Source: PALSA-612 sp963791225
Lineage (GTDB): Bacteria > Actinomycetota > Thermoleophilia > Gaiellales > Gaiellaceae
Assembly: GCA_963791225.1 (NCBI GenBank)
Contig: CAWBRV010000007.1
Span: 1 to 64,000, forward strand
DNA: 64,000 bases
Direction: 5' to 3'
Positions 1-8,816 of this stretch are shown one piece after another (within the stretch, counting starts at the first letter, position 1; every line of letters begins with the position of its first letter). The notes under the pieces were generated by a model. It worked only from the letters and a program-made list of their open reading frames with translations, did no database searches and was not told the origin of the DNA. The position numbers and the translations under genes are program-made.

Positions 1-274
1 CGGGAACCGCTCCCTCCGCTTGCCGTGCCGCGTGGTGAGACCTGGCTGGGACGCCTCGGGGCGCGCACCGGCGTCGTTGGCGAAGACTGGCCGTGTGTTC
101 GGCGGCCCGAACTGGGCCGCGTCAGTTGCCGGGCGATCCGGTGAACGGTGTGGGCTTGAAGAGACTCGCCGCGGCGAGGGAGCGGAACGCCGACAGGGAA
201 CTGGCAGACGAGCGTACTGACCAGTCCGGAGGACTCTCAAACCACACCACCGCCTTGACCCGCGGGTACTGCGT
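1..274. repeat. Left arm of a ~275-bp imperfect inverted repeat
   Basis: The plus strand here matches the reverse complement of 8516-8790 with scattered substitutions and small indels. Base 1 pairs with base 8790, so the arm may continue left of the window. The arm covers the last ~50 codons of the GH26 gene read from 1117 plus about 120 bp past its stop. The arm holding the intact gene end is probably the parental copy. Confidence 0.9.
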
Positions 275-1117
275 CCTGAGAGCCGGGATGACAGCGCGGA
301 TCCAACGGGACTGGTTGCCACCGATCGTTGTGCTGGCAGTCTCTGCCACCATGATCGGCTTCCGGGCAGCGTAGGCGTTATAGACGGGGCGGACGATCTC
401 GGCGAACGACAACCAGTGCGACCACGCGCGGGTTGTCCCGAAGTTGTAGACGCTCATACCGACCCAGTCGACGTACCGGTCACCGGGGTAGTAGGCGCTG
501 ATCCGGTTCCAGTAGACGTCAGGAACGCTCTGCCCGCTGGGTGCCCACACCCACGAGACGTTGGTCGCACCCTCACGCTGGAAGATGTCGTGAATGCGTC
601 GCCAGGCGCGAATGTACTTGGCCGGCCCGTCGTGCTTGCCGTAGGCGTTGTTGGCGCTGCCGGACCATGCGTACCAGTTGCCGTTCATTTCCCAGGCCCA
701 GCGGATGAACACCGGTGTGGCGAAATCGCGTACGGCGTCAGCGCGTGCAGTGATTAGCGCATCCTGGCTACCAGAGTTGATCTCGTCGAGGGGCGCTGGT
801 TTCCAGGTGATCATCGAGATCCGTCCCTGCTGCCGGTCGATCTGTTGGAGCGGCGTGGGAACCCCCTCCGTCCAGTTGTAGAACTGGTTATCGATTGCGA
901 GCCGTCGTCCGATCGCTGTCTCGAAGCCGGAGAAGCGCTGCGCCGTCTCGGTCCACCGGGCCGACTGCACGTAGGCGCCCAGGTATGCCCCGTGAGGGGG
1001 CACGGCGACGGCGCTCTTAGTGGCGGTACCTGTGGACTTGGCTCCGGCTGCGCCGGCGACACACAGGAGAGTCACGAGTGCGACGGCCAAAGAGGGCAGG
1101 CGGGCAGGTCTCTTCAT
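122..1117 (-). CDS. Secreted GH26-family glycoside hydrolase (beta-mannanase-like)
   Basis: A 331-residue protein with a typical Sec signal peptide (basic MKRPAR start, hydrophobic core, AGAAGA-K cleavage region near residue 26), so it is probably exported. The rest is a GH26-type (beta/alpha)8 domain. The acid/base region reads RWAWEMNGNW, with E143 as the likely proton donor. The second strand motif reads KPIMVAET, with E259 as the likely nucleophile. GH26 enzymes cleave beta-1,4-mannan or related beta-glucans, so the substrate here is inferred only. It is divergent from the next GH26 gene. Its last ~50 codons lie in the inverted repeat whose other copy is at 8516-8670. Both catalytic glutamates are present, so activity is expected. 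Confidence 0.85.
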   Translation of the reverse strand: MKRPARLPSLAVALVTLLCVAGAAGAKSTGTATKSAVAVPPHGAYLGAYVQSARWTETAQRFSGFETAIGRRLAIDNQFYNWTEGVPTPLQQIDRQQGRISMITWKPAPLDEINSGSQDALITARADAVRDFATPVFIRWAWEMNGNWYAWSGSANNAYGKHDGPAKYIRAWRRIHDIFQREGATNVSWVWAPSGQSVPDVYWNRISAYYPGDRYVDWVGMSVYNFGTTRAWSHWLSFAEIVRPVYNAYAARKPIMVAETASTTIGGNQSRWIRAVIPALRTQYPRVKAVVWFESPPDWSVRSSASSLSAFRSLAAASLFKPTPFTGSPGN

Positions 1118-1200
1118 ACGCGAAGGCTACGATGGTAAACGAGTGTGCAGATGAAGCGAGTCCGGGTGAACCAGGCGGGTTGACGGGGCAACGGCGTCGA

Positions 1201-2340
1201 ATGTCTGCGCGGTGGTTCGCCGTTGCGGTTGCGGTCGTCGGGATCGGACTCGGGATCGTCGCAGGCGTCGAGTACACCGGATCGGGTTCGGGGCCGTCCG
1301 AGACCAGGAATGGCGGCACCGGGGTCTCCACCGTCCCAGTTCGCCCAACCCCGCCGTCCGTGCCGCTCGCGGGGCGCGTGACGATACCCACCGGAAAGGG
1401 TGTGCTGTGGGGGGTCTACGTCCAGGGCGCTCCGTACAGCCACGCCAAGCTCGACTCGCTCGAGTATGCGGTCGGGCGCAAGCCGGCGATCGTGATGTGG
1501 TATCAGGAATGGGCTGGCGACCAGCCGTTCCCAAGCCGGGACGCGCACTGGCTGGCCTCGCACGGGATCGTCCCGATGATCACCTGGGAGCCGTGGCGGC
1601 CACCCAAGATCGCGAATGAGCGGATCGTGGATCAACCGCGATACCGGCTGGCAAGGATTGCAGACGGCGCGTTCGATTCGTACATCCGTTCGTACGCAGA
1701 GCAGGTCAAGAAGTTCGGCGGGCCGGTCATGCTGAGGCCGTTCCACGAGATGGACGGCGACTGGTATCCGTGGGGGGGAACGGTGAACGGGAACTCAGTG
1801 CGGTCCTTCATCGCGGCTTGGAGACACGTCCACGACATCTTCGACGAGGTCGGTGCGACCAATGTCACCTGGGTCTGGAGTGTCAACAATGGTTCCGTCC
1901 CGGACACTCCCGAAAACAGCGCCGGTCGGTACTGGCCCGGCAGTCGATACGTCGACTGGATCGGGATCAGTGGCTTCAACTGGGGCACGTCGAGTTCCTT
2001 TGGTACCTGGTACACGTTCGACCAGGTGTACAGGAAGCGGATCGACCTGCTAATGCAGTTCCGCAAGCCGATCGTCCTAACGGAGATCGGCGCCCCGGAG
2101 GTCGGTGGCAACAAGGCGGATTGGATTCGGCAGGCTTTCTCCACGATGGTTCAGCGCTATCCACGGGTTCGCGCGTTTGTCTGGTACGACCAGCGAGACA
2201 CGGCGCTTCAGGACTGGAGGATCACGTCGTCGCTGTCCTCACTCGCGGCGTTTCGGGGCACATTGCAGAACGAGCTGTTTCTCTCCGCACCGGCAGCCGA
2301 GCGAAAGTCGACGCAGCGCAGAGCCGCACTCTCGCGATGA
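1201..2340 (+). CDS. Membrane-anchored or secreted GH26-family glycoside hydrolase
   Basis: The ATG at 1201 gives 379 residues with a single hydrophobic N-terminal segment (residues 5-22) and no obvious cleavage motif, so it may stay anchored. A further in-frame ATG at 1132 would leave only 14 bp to the divergent gene, so 1201 is preferred. After a Pro/Ser/Thr linker (about 40-60) comes a GH26 domain. LRPFHEMDGDW places the acid/base at E183 and KPIVLTEIGAPE places the nucleophile at E295. It is paralogous to the genes at 122-1117 and 2409-3431, and converges with the latter. Endo-beta-mannanase-like or beta-glucanase activity is inferred from family membership. Confidence 0.85.
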   Translation: MSARWFAVAVAVVGIGLGIVAGVEYTGSGSGPSETRNGGTGVSTVPVRPTPPSVPLAGRVTIPTGKGVLWGVYVQGAPYSHAKLDSLEYAVGRKPAIVMWYQEWAGDQPFPSRDAHWLASHGIVPMITWEPWRPPKIANERIVDQPRYRLARIADGAFDSYIRSYAEQVKKFGGPVMLRPFHEMDGDWYPWGGTVNGNSVRSFIAAWRHVHDIFDEVGATNVTWVWSVNNGSVPDTPENSAGRYWPGSRYVDWIGISGFNWGTSSSFGTWYTFDQVYRKRIDLLMQFRKPIVLTEIGAPEVGGNKADWIRQAFSTMVQRYPRVRAFVWYDQRDTALQDWRITSSLSSLAAFRGTLQNELFLSAPAAERKSTQRRAALSR

Positions 2341-2408
2341 CGTGCGTCCTGTCGGATCCTCGCCATGGCCGGTTCGTCTGACTCGGTGCCGCGGCGCAAG
2401 TTCCGCGT

Positions 2409-3431
2409 TCAGTTGGCTAGCACGGTTGTTAGCCATCCGGGGTCAGAGCCGAGCAGTTGCCGGTAGCGCTGGGCTGCCTGAGGGAAGCTGCTGAGTCGGT
2501 AGTCCTTGCCCCCGCTGCCGCGGTTGTCGTAGTCGAAGTAGATCTGCGCCTTGACGGAAGAGTGCGAGCGGATCCAGGTAACGAATGTGGAGAGCCACCA
2601 GGGCGAGTCGCCGGTGGCAGGCGAGCTCAATCCCCACTCCGCGATCATTAGCGGCTTGTGGTGAAGCCTCGCGAAGCTGTCGAAGGCTTTTAGCGCCTGA
2701 GTGCCGTTCTGCATCCAATCCCAGCTCGCGGAGCCGGGGTATGCGTCGACGCCGATCCAGCCAACGTAGTCGTCACCTGGCCACCAATCCCAGTTGCTAA
2801 GTCCGCTTCCGACAGGCACGGGTTGGAAGAGTGTCGGGCACCATACGAACGTGACGTTGGTTACCTGACTGAACAGCCGAACGACGTGTCGCCAGGCGGC
2901 GATGTAGTCGGCGGGCGAGTTGCCCGTGCGACTCGTACCTGCTGCGGTCCGAGCAGACCAGGCTTCCCAGAACCCGTTGAACTCCCAGTTCAGGCGAATG
3001 AACAGCGGCTTTCCGTATGCTTGCGCCTCGGCGGCGCGTGCGCGGATGTTCGCGTCCCAGGCGCCGCTTGCGATCGAAGCCTGTGTTCCGTCGCCGGGCA
3101 GGTTCCAGGTGATCATCCCCGTGACGGGTCGACGCGCAAACTCATTCAGGACCCAATCGAATGAGCCGTTCGGAGTCGTCCATCGGTTGTAGATGGCGAC
3201 GCGGCCGAGTCCGGACGCTTGCAGGAAGCCGTCGTAGGCCGACCCTGTCCCCGCGGTCGAGACGCCGACGTACGTGGTTCCGTCCGGAGGGACGAAGCGG
3301 GTGGGCGCCAGAGCTCTTGCGGTCGGCTGGATCCTTGCCTCGATCGGAGCACCCATCGCCGCCGCGACCATGACCAGGAGGGCAGCGGTGACGGCGCCGA
3401 GCCGGCCTCCGCGACGCATTGCGGGGAACAT
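2409..3431 (-). CDS. Secreted GH26-like glycoside hydrolase, last gene of the synthase operon
   Basis: A 340-residue protein with a signal peptide (residues 1-33; MRRGGRLGAV then a hydrophobic Ala-rich core). Residue 5 is a possible alternative start. The GH26-type motifs are RLNWEFNGFW (E150, acid/base) and KPLMIAEWGLSS (E265, nucleophile). It is the most diverged of the three catalytic paralogues in the window. It starts 48 bp after the GT39-type gene and reads the same way as that gene and the synthase fusion, so the three probably form an operon. A role in trimming or releasing the polymer made by the upstream synthase is inferred, by analogy with hydrolases in cellulose and alginate synthesis operons. 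Confidence 0.8.
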   Translation of the reverse strand: MFPAMRRGGRLGAVTAALLVMVAAAMGAPIEARIQPTARALAPTRFVPPDGTTYVGVSTAGTGSAYDGFLQASGLGRVAIYNRWTTPNGSFDWVLNEFARRPVTGMITWNLPGDGTQASIASGAWDANIRARAAEAQAYGKPLFIRLNWEFNGFWEAWSARTAAGTSRTGNSPADYIAAWRHVVRLFSQVTNVTFVWCPTLFQPVPVGSGLSNWDWWPGDDYVGWIGVDAYPGSASWDWMQNGTQALKAFDSFARLHHKPLMIAEWGLSSPATGDSPWWLSTFVTWIRSHSSVKAQIYFDYDNRGSGGKDYRLSSFPQAAQRYRQLLGSDPGWLTTVLAN

Positions 3432-3479
3432 GCAATTGGGGTCGGCGCGCGCCCGCGCCGACTTGACCCCTCATCCAGG

Positions 3480-4988
3480 TTAGACGCGTCGCCAGACGAA
3501 CCAATCGCTCAGCCCGGGGCCGAGCGGCACTCTCGCGATCAGGCGATAGAGACGGGGGTTGTGGAGCTCCGGGGAGAGCTGCCAGTCGAGCGTGGCGGTA
3601 GGCCCGTACCGTAATGCCACAAGAGCGAAATACCGGTCGCGGAGCGCTTGGCGGTATGCGGCTGGTCCGGTCAAGTACTGTCCGGATCGGGTCTTGTACC
3701 CGAAGAAGTAGGTGCCGGTCCACTGCCATGGGCTGATGGTGTCGCGCAAGTAGTACCGCGGCACTTCTGACTCTTCAACGAGGTAGTGCCCGCTCCCAGG
3801 CCGGACCTGGGTGCGGAGCACGTCGACAAAGCGCGAGCTATTCGACCAATCGCCGTAGAGCGCTTTGGCGGTGCTCACTCCAACGCCTGCGAAAACAAGA
3901 GCGGCAAGCGCCACGGCGACGAAGGTCGTTCCGACCGCACCTCGTCGGCGGCCCGCCTCGAGGGCGGCCGAGACTGCAAGCCCGCCGAGCGGTGCAAGGA
4001 AGAAGATGCCGAACGCGATGTGCTTGTTGAGCGAGGTGAGCTCGTGGCTGAATGTCTGGGAGGCGACAGGGAGCATGCCGGTCGCGAGCAGGAGCGCGGC
4101 AACGGGCCGCCCTCGAGCAAGAGCGACGATCGTGCCGGCAGTAGCGATGGCAAGCGTGGGCAGTTGCCAGCCCGCCGCATGCTCGAGGATCTGAGCCGCA
4201 GATGAGGGCGTGACGTGGCGTGCCAGCGTGGAGAAGACGAATCCCTTGATGAAGTGCCCGCTCGTCGCCGCGACGGCGGCGACGAGCGGGATCGCCGCGC
4301 CGGCGACGATTCCGACGATGGCGGCTAGGCGTCGTCGCAACCGCCAGCCGTCGCCGGGGACGCGCAGCAGGGCGAGGGCGATGATCGATGGGGCGAAGAG
4401 CAGCGCGACATACTTGGCGAGAAAGGCAAGTGCGATCAGACCGCCGATCGAAACGGCGGGAAGGAACCATCTGCGACGGGGGGAAACGGCGACCACGGTG
4501 GCGCCTGCCAGGAGGGCAAGGCTGAGAGCGTCGAACGTGGCGAAGTGGCTGAGGAAGAGCACTGGCCCGGCGAGGGCGAAGATGAGCGCCGACGGGAGAG
4601 TCGCGCTGCGCCCGAACAGGTGGCGTGCCACCTGCGCGGCGGCAAGCGTCGTTGCGAGGATACAAGCCAGCGAGAAGAGCCTCACGAGCTCGAGGCCCCC
4701 GACGGTGTCGAGGAACCCGGCGATTGACGGATAGAACCACGGAGCACCGGAGAAGTACGCGTCGTAGTTGTCGTAGAGAGTGGCCCCGTGCAGGACGTGG
4801 TCGATTTGCTGGTGGCCCGCGTAGATGTAGAGGGCTTCGTCCTGAAAGGCGGTGTTGTGGAGTCGTATGGAGAGCGCTGCCTCAAGGGCGAGGATGAGCG
4901 CGAGCCCCGACCGGTCGCCACGGGTCAGGCGCTCAAGGACTGCCACGAGGTTTCGGCCCGGGCGATCGCGTACGGCGAGCACGCTCAC
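3480..4988 (-). CDS. GT39/ArnT-like polytopic membrane glycosyltransferase
   Basis: About 502 residues with many hydrophobic segments. An early luminal-loop acidic motif (QDEALYIYAGH, D50/E51) is typical of GT-C enzymes that take sugars from polyprenyl-phosphate donors. The GTG at 4988 overlaps the stop of the upstream synthase fusion as GTGA, the coupling pattern used repeatedly in this window, so it is preferred over an ATG at 5003. The C-terminal ~110 residues are soluble and periplasmic-like. It likely adds a sugar outside the membrane to the nascent glycan or to a protein. The acceptor cannot be told from sequence. Confidence 0.75.
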   Translation of the reverse strand: MSVLAVRDRPGRNLVAVLERLTRGDRSGLALILALEAALSIRLHNTAFQDEALYIYAGHQQIDHVLHGATLYDNYDAYFSGAPWFYPSIAGFLDTVGGLELVRLFSLACILATTLAAAQVARHLFGRSATLPSALIFALAGPVLFLSHFATFDALSLALLAGATVVAVSPRRRWFLPAVSIGGLIALAFLAKYVALLFAPSIIALALLRVPGDGWRLRRRLAAIVGIVAGAAIPLVAAVAATSGHFIKGFVFSTLARHVTPSSAAQILEHAAGWQLPTLAIATAGTIVALARGRPVAALLLATGMLPVASQTFSHELTSLNKHIAFGIFFLAPLGGLAVSAALEAGRRRGAVGTTFVAVALAALVFAGVGVSTAKALYGDWSNSSRFVDVLRTQVRPGSGHYLVEESEVPRYYLRDTISPWQWTGTYFFGYKTRSGQYLTGPAAYRQALRDRYFALVALRYGPTATLDWQLSPELHNPRLYRLIARVPLGPGLSDWFVWRRV

Positions 4989-7777
4989 CGTGTGCCAACC
5001 CATCTACATGCCGATCGGCGTCCGTCGGCGGCACGTGCGATCGAGCGGACCTCGGCACGGGTCAACGTCGTCAACGACCAATCGCTCTGTGCGCGCGCAG
5101 CTGGTGTCAGAAGTGGACCGCCTCCCTGATACACGACGGCTGCGCCCCGACGCGCGGCGGCGTGAACGACGTTGATAAGCCAGGCTTGTTTGCGCTTCGC
5201 CGGGCCTGCTGCCGAGACGTCGATCAGGATCGGCTTGCCGGGGTGCCGACGCGCTATCGCTTGGAGCGTGCGTTTGGGATCAAGCCAGCCAGTGCGGGGA
5301 TAACGGAGCCACGTCGCTTGCACGACGTCGATCTCGTCTGCGGGAGGAACGAACGCTTGATCGCGAGTTGGGTCGGCCGGCGCCCATACGAATGCGACGT
5401 TGGCGGCGTGGGTGAAGAGCATGCGAATGCGAGACCACGCGGGGGCAACATCCTGCGGAATGCCACCAAAGGCTACGGCCGAGGTCCCCGACCAGTTCCG
5501 GTCGACGGCGGGGAGCACGGTCAGCAGGATCGGCCGCTCGAAGTTTGCCGCGTCGCGCGCCCACTGGGTGAGTGCGCCGTCATGCAACCCATTGGCGATC
5601 GAGCGCAGCGAAGAGTCGAGCGTTCGCTGACCGTGTCGGGTAAGTGTCAGAGTTAGCCAGGGTGTGGCGCCCATCGACCTCACCTGATCCGCCCAAACGC
5701 GCGGGAAGCCGCTTCCGATCTCAACTGTCTTGCCCACGATGTCTACTCGGCCCAGAAGCGCCTGTGTCCGCTGGAACTCGGCGCCGTCGGCGTTGACGCC
5801 GAGCGGAACAGCCCGCGTCGCGCAGAGCCCGCCGCTAAACGGAGCAGCCGAAGACGATCCAGCATGGATTACCGGGAACGCGGCGGCGACAGCGACCACG
5901 GGAATCAGCAGGCAGAGCGCAGCCGGCCGGATCAGTGCTCGTGCAAACCCCGGAGCAAACAGGTCCGCCACGCGATTCGCTATCCGCTCGAAGGCCCGGC
6001 TGGCATCACGAACAGCCAGCGTTAGGAATGCCACCAGCATCGCGAACATGTAGAGCAGCCATACGACACTGATCAGGGTGCGGCTCTCCCCGAAACGCAA
6101 TGCGCCAACCGAGACGGCGACGAGCATGACGGCGGCTGCGACGAGGTGTGGGACCGCCGGGAGAATCGACGAAGCCCGTCGCCGCTTGGATGTGAGCACA
6201 AACCCGCGACGGCGACCAAACGCAACCGAGATCAGCGCCGAGAGGAGTGTCGGAAACGACGCGAACCCGATCACGACACCGCGCCAGGTGGTTTTCCCGG
6301 CCGCCCGATGCCAGAACGCGATCTGGGACAGGACGAAGTAGGGGACGAAGTGACGAAGGAAGCCGCCGAGCGTTGCTCCCGTGATGGCGGGAATGCCAAA
6401 AAGCAAGAAGATCGTGGGCGCGAGCAGGTAGGTCAGATCGCGGACCCCTGAGAGATAGTGCGTGCACGAGAGTGCGTACTGGATCCACTGGCCGAACGTG
6501 AGCCGCCCACGACCGATCACGACTCGCCAGTCCGAGAGCACGCTCAGCGTTCCGCGCGCCCACCGGTTCTGTTGCCCGAAGTAGCTGCCAAGATCCACCG
6601 GCCCCAGGCCTTTCGCGAGAACTCCCTCGAGGTAAACGCTGCGCCACCGGCCGTGAAGCCTGATCGAGGCAGCAAAGTCTTCGGTCACGCTGTCTTGCGG
6701 GAATCCCCCGATCTCGTCGAGGGCTTTCGCGCGAACAACGACGTTCGTGCCGCAGATGAAGACGCTGTTCTGCGCTGACTTCCCCGGACAGACCAGACGG
6801 TAGAAGAGAGCCTGCTGGTCGTTCGCCCACCGTGCGACCGGATCCTCGAGGTTGCGGTAGTACTGCCCCGTCTGCACCCAGCCAACCGTCGGGTCAGCGA
6901 AGGGCGGGATCGTTCTTAGGAAGAACTCCGGCTCGGGCACCTGATCTGCGTCAAAGATCGCGAACAAGGCATCGCCATGGATGCCGAAGGCGTCACGCGC
7001 GTGCTCGAGGTTGCCGGCCTTCGCCCCGCCCCCGATCGAGCGTGTGACGCACTCGACGCCGAGTCGCTCGCAGAGATCCTCAACGGCACCGGTCGTCGTC
7101 GCGCCGGCGACGAGTCCATCGTTGCAGACGACGATAGTGACTCGTGCGTCCGGGTACACGGACCGGTAGCGCCCTACGGCTGCGATGACGCCCGTGAGCG
7201 TCGGCTCCAGAATCCCGACGCCTTCATCGACCGTCGGCACGAGGACGTAGGTCGGAAGCGAGCTTGGATTGCGCTTCCATTTGATCGGCGCCTCTCGTCT
7301 CGGCCAGATCGTGTACTGGAGGCCAAGCACATGGACAGCGCCGAAGATCTCCGCGACAAGGAGTGGAACCGCAATCCACCAGGCCAACCAGTTGACGACG
7401 CCGATACGCCACGTGAAGTAGTCGACAGCCGCGACGAGCACGCCGAGCGCCAGCGCCACGGTGCGACGCTCGACCCACCCCAGCGTCCTTGTCCCGAGCG
7501 CTGCCGCGACGGCGACAACGAGCACAATCCCCCAGGGGCCGGGCTTCTGCCAGACCAACCAGCCGACGCTTGCAGCGATCGCAAGCAGGGGGATTGCCGA
7601 ACGCCTGCCAATGTTGCGTAGGCCGCCGTGGGAGCTCGAGCCGTCCTGTTCGGGTGCGCCGTCTCCCGTCTCGAGCGAGGCGGCGGCGTCGACATCGGGG
7701 TCGTCAATGGTTCGCTCTTCGCGCGCGGAGCGGTCTTTCGGCTCGAGACGCTCGGCGGTGTCGGGGGAGCGCCGCAT
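4985..7777 (-). CDS. Cellulose-synthase-like GT2 fused to a catalytically dead GH26-like domain
   Basis: 930 residues from ATG 7777; a TTG one codon earlier is possible. Residues 1-55 are charged and disordered. Transmembrane helices (about 60-155) precede a processive GT2 domain with CNDG (219-220), DAD (276-278), TED (365-367) and QQNRW (402-406), the D,D,D,QxxRW signature of BcsA-type synthases. Several further helices follow (about 430-640). Residues ~650-900 align with the neighbouring GH26 proteins: RPILLTVLPAVDRNW matches the acid/base segment, NVAFVWAP matches NVSWVWAP, and KPILIDVSAAG matches the nucleophile segment. The two catalytic Glu are Ala757 and Val854, so the domain probably binds glycan without cutting it. 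I see no PilZ domain. The product may be a beta-mannan or glucan (inference). Confidence 0.8.
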   Translation of the reverse strand: MRRSPDTAERLEPKDRSAREERTIDDPDVDAAASLETGDGAPEQDGSSSHGGLRNIGRRSAIPLLAIAASVGWLVWQKPGPWGIVLVVAVAAALGTRTLGWVERRTVALALGVLVAAVDYFTWRIGVVNWLAWWIAVPLLVAEIFGAVHVLGLQYTIWPRREAPIKWKRNPSSLPTYVLVPTVDEGVGILEPTLTGVIAAVGRYRSVYPDARVTIVVCNDGLVAGATTTGAVEDLCERLGVECVTRSIGGGAKAGNLEHARDAFGIHGDALFAIFDADQVPEPEFFLRTIPPFADPTVGWVQTGQYYRNLEDPVARWANDQQALFYRLVCPGKSAQNSVFICGTNVVVRAKALDEIGGFPQDSVTEDFAASIRLHGRWRSVYLEGVLAKGLGPVDLGSYFGQQNRWARGTLSVLSDWRVVIGRGRLTFGQWIQYALSCTHYLSGVRDLTYLLAPTIFLLFGIPAITGATLGGFLRHFVPYFVLSQIAFWHRAAGKTTWRGVVIGFASFPTLLSALISVAFGRRRGFVLTSKRRRASSILPAVPHLVAAAVMLVAVSVGALRFGESRTLISVVWLLYMFAMLVAFLTLAVRDASRAFERIANRVADLFAPGFARALIRPAALCLLIPVVAVAAAFPVIHAGSSSAAPFSGGLCATRAVPLGVNADGAEFQRTQALLGRVDIVGKTVEIGSGFPRVWADQVRSMGATPWLTLTLTRHGQRTLDSSLRSIANGLHDGALTQWARDAANFERPILLTVLPAVDRNWSGTSAVAFGGIPQDVAPAWSRIRMLFTHAANVAFVWAPADPTRDQAFVPPADEIDVVQATWLRYPRTGWLDPKRTLQAIARRHPGKPILIDVSAAGPAKRKQAWLINVVHAAARRGAAVVYQGGGPLLTPAARAQSDWSLTTLTRAEVRSIARAADGRRSACRWVGTR

Positions 7778-8196
7778 CAAGGCAACACCACATGCCCTTC
7801 ACGTGTCTCTCGGCCGCTTGTCCTAACGTGGACCGCAGTTGTGGGCAGGGGCATCAGCCTCAAGGTGTGTTCATCAACACTTCCGCGATTCGGACGTGGG
7901 CCAACGCGCCGCAACCACTCTCCCCAAGCTCGATCCCCCTCCCACACACCGTAAGTGAGAACCGGCCGGATGTAAACAAACGCTGGGAAGGGGAGCTGGA
8001 TGGCCCAGTGCGCTCGTCCGGGACACAGACGTCCGGCCAGCTGATTGCCGTCGACCGCGCTAGCGGCGTTTTCGGCTCGACGCATGCCTTGACTGCCGTG
8101 CCGGCGAGCTTCGTCTCACCCTAAGCTGCACAAACACGCGCACGAGCCCTACCCTGATGGTGCCGCCTCACGCCCGCTCCCAAGCGCAGAAACGAT
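7778..8196. other. Gene-free upstream region of the synthase operon
   Basis: About 420 bp with no convincing gene on either strand. The open frames here lack family resemblance or an initiation signal. The region should carry the promoter for the leftward synthase operon, but I cannot identify a clear -35/-10 pair. Confidence 0.5.
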
Positions 8197-8361
8197 TCAG
8201 ATGACGAAGAAGAAGCCGCTACTTGTGGCTGTGCCGCTCGGGGTAGTGACCTGCCATTTGCGAGAGCCGGGAGGGATGTTGGGCACACTCGCGGTGATCG
8301 TGGTCGATGAGACGACCGTGTAGGCGGCCGACGCTGTCCCGAGTTTGACGGACGGTTTGCT
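8197..8361 (-). pseudogene. Remnant of a TIG/IPT-domain surface protein
   Basis: The minus strand encodes a segment beginning KPSVKLGTASAAYTVVSS and ending TATSSGFFFVI before a TGA. This matches the second half of a TIG/IPT immunoglobulin-like domain (the usual SAAYTVVSSTTITATVP pattern). The first half of the domain, a signal peptide and a start codon are absent. The frame continues upstream only as low-complexity sequence. It is best read as the 3' end of a decayed secreted protein gene, lying next to a second decayed fragment at 8516-8670. Confidence 0.65.
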
Positions 8362-8515
8362 TGCCCTCGGTTCGGGCGAAGGTGAGGGAGGCTGCTCGTG
8401 TCGCGCGGCTCGTTGAGGAGTCTTTTCCGGCCTCGCCGTCGGTTGACGGCCGTCTTGGGCGTGAGCCAAGTCCACAGGCACCGCCGGGCATGCCCCTAGA
8501 GCGGGCACGGCGAGG

Positions 8516-8670
8516 ATGCAGTACCCGCGGATCAGGGCGGTGATGTGTGGTTTGAGAGTCCTCCGGACTGGTCAGTACGCTCGTCCGCCAGTTCCCTGTC
8601 GGCGTTCCGCTCCCTCGCCGCGGCGAGTCTCTTCAAGCCCACGCCGTTCACCGGATCGCCCGGCAACTGA
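8516..8670 (+). pseudogene. Frameshifted 3' remnant of the GH26 gene
   Basis: Reading rightward, MQYPRIRAV corresponds to TQYPRVKAV of the GH26 protein at 122-1117. After a 2-nt insertion the frame shifts, and VWFESPPDWSVRSSASS through FTGSPGN and a TGA at 8668-8670 follows, as in the intact copy. No upstream GH26 domain remains. It lies inside the right arm of the inverted repeat. Confidence 0.85.
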
Positions 8671-8790
8671 CGCGGCCCAGTTAGGCCGCCGAACACACGG
8701 CCAGTCTTCGCCAACGACGCCGGTGCGCGCTCCGAGGCGTCCAAGCCAGGTCTCACCAAGCGGCCCAGGAAGCGGAGGGAGCGGTTCCCG
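8516..8790. repeat. Right arm of the ~275-bp inverted repeat
   Basis: This is the reverse-complement counterpart of 1-274. Homology includes both the GH26 3' coding end and about 120 bp of non-coding sequence after the stop. The divergence (point changes plus a 2-nt insertion) suggests an old duplication, or an inversion that moved a gene end, rather than an active mobile element. No transposase gene is seen nearby. Confidence 0.9.
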
Positions 8791-8816
8791 CGGGCATGGG
8801 ACAAGTGCTTTGGCAT

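Noticed and set aside
1..8790. Composite transposon bounded by the inverted repeat
   Set aside because: No transposase gene or target-site duplication is seen, and the arms include a gene end plus flank, which fits segmental duplication better.
8532..8816. 94-codon minus-strand frame resembling a frame at 20-220
   Set aside because: The resemblance comes only from the inverted repeat; both are antisense to the real GH26 coding direction.
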